Shown: positions 63,173-64,000 of the stretch, piece by piece
How positions within the stretch are numbered: position 1 is the first letter of the stretch
Layout: every line of letters begins with the position of its first letter
Source of the DNA: Sycobia sp. Sy_11
Lineage: Eukaryota > Arthropoda > Insecta > Hymenoptera > Epichrysomallidae
Direction of reading: 5' to 3'
Assembly: GCA_018907035.1 (NCBI GenBank)
Contig: JACCIC010000167.1
Location: 124,001 to 188,000, forward strand
DNA length: 64,000 nt
Program-made: the position numbers and the translations under genes
The notes under the pieces: model-generated
Told to the model about the DNA's origin: nothing
What the model saw: only the letters and a program-made list of their open reading frames with translations
Database searches by the model: none

Positions 63173-64000
63173 GTACGAAGTGGAGCACCGGAAAGGTAGC
63201 CTTAATTACGTCTCTGACGCCCTCTCGCGCATGTACGAAGAAAACGAGCCGTCGATAAATGCTGTGTCATGGGCTGACGAAACGACCGACAAGTGGTACC
63301 TTGAAAAGCTGAAAGCGGTCCAAATAAGTCCGACGGAGCACCCGATTTGGAAAATCGTCAGCGGGCAGTTGTACAAATACTGCCCGAGCATGCGAACAGC
63401 TGGCGCCACGGAGGGCGACGAGGCTTGGAAACTCGTTGTCCCGTATGAAAAACGCAAAGTCGTGCTGCAATAATGCCACGATGAACCGACGGCTGGTCAC
63501 ATGGGCCGAAAAATAACTTACGCCCGCGTCACTGCTTATTACAACTGGCCTGGCGCTTACGACGACGTGGCAGCGTACGTACGCCACTGTCGCGTATGCC
63601 AGCAATGTAAAGTGGAACAGCGGGCTCCTACTGATTTGATGGGGAGACGCCAGGCCAGCCGGCCATGGCAAATAGTCGCGAGCGATATGATGGGCCCTTT
63701 TCCCAGAAGCACGTGAGGATTTGAGTATATTCTAATTTTCGAAGACCTCTTCACGCGGTGGATTGAGTGCGTACCGATCCGAACCGCGAACGCTCGTGCG
63801 ATAATCCGAGAGTTGAGTGAGAGAATTGTCCTGCGCTACGATACGCCCGAAGTATTTTTGACAGACAACGGCACGGAATTTAAAAACCGTGCCATTGAAG
63901 AATAACTCTCGTCTTTGGGGGTGGAGTATACGACGGCGCCTCCGTATCATCCCCAAGCCAATCCCATCGAGCGCGTCAATCGGATGTTCAAAACCATGAT
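63173..64000 (+). pseudogene. Gypsy C, repeated RNase H end and integrase (runs off the window)
   Basis: 63173-63460 repeats 62324-62610 with a few differences (GDEAW for GNEAW, QISPTEH for QIRPTEH, YEKRKV for YENRKV). It then continues normally: VVLQ, a stop, CHDEPTAGHMGRKITYARVTAYYNWPGAYDDVAAYVRHCRVCQQCKVEQ (H2C2 finger), MGRRQASRPWQIVASDMMGPFPRST, a stop, and the integrase core FEDLFTRWIE, FLTDNGTEFKNRAIEE, a stop, GVEYTTAPPYHPQANPIERVNRMFKTM. The catalytic residues D (SDMMG), D (TDNGTEF) and E (IERVNR) are all visible. The residue differences show this part comes from a different copy than 61356-62610. Confidence 0.9.

Noticed and set aside
1..64000. tRNA or rRNA genes
   Set aside because: Scanned by eye for cloverleaf A/B boxes and rRNA motifs; none convincing. 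A tRNAscan-SE run would settle it.

Overview
The window is eukaryotic, AT-rich, intron-bearing DNA packed with decayed transposable elements and long (AT)n and (CT)n microsatellites. The element mix is Penelope-like with GIY-YIG, mariner, piggyBac, Ty3/gypsy, BEL/Pao and jockey-type LINE. That mix, with one short conserved host gene split by a huge intron, points to an insect. A hymenopteran such as an ant is my best guess; this is inference, because nothing in the window names the species.

The only host gene I can identify is glutaminyl-tRNA synthetase (QARS1), on the minus strand. Exon 1 with the start codon is at 36608-36718. The next coding exon is at 1245-1549, and the remaining exons lie beyond the left edge. 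The intron between them is about 35 kb.

From left to right, that intron and its flank hold: Penelope-like element (PLE) copy 1 (192-788); PLE copy 2 with a hammerhead ribozyme and tail (2690-4480); a LINE endonuclease fragment (4645-4895); a BEL/Pao 3' end (6190-7449); degenerate gypsy element A with LTR remnants (7745-12770); a first copy of a 60-bp-minisatellite repeat carrying a solo LTR (12791-14190); a CACTA-like fragment (14199-14520); a mariner (15688-16690); a complete but dead piggyBac (17124-20866); a second minisatellite repeat (21432-23030); a mariner stub (26461-26636); PLE copy 3 (28761-30605); a more diverged PLE (31360-32430) abutting a LINE RT scrap; and a third, longest minisatellite repeat (32988-34670).

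Upstream of QARS1 there is AT-rich intergenic DNA, then a large gypsy complex. Gypsy B (plus strand) runs from an LTR-like block at 41792 through gag, protease, RT, RNase H, integrase and a basic tail to 51069, with a mariner inserted near its 5' end (42604-43877). Its 3' LTR-like sequence is fused at about 51531 to gypsy C on the minus strand (51532-55303). A second gypsy C copy lies on the plus strand at 60528-64000. It contains the same B/C junction, so 50976-52330 and about 61800-63166 form a nearly identical inverted duplication. Between the two lie PLE-derived fold-back structures (55341-56490, 56500-56900, 58066-58783); the last is an almost perfect 0.7-kb palindrome flanked by a 13-bp direct repeat.

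No element has a fully intact reading frame, so the window is a fossil record rather than an active locus. The two most notable structural themes are hammerhead ribozyme cores in the PLE termini, with one covarying relic, and PLE derivatives whose two ends are both 3' tails facing outward.
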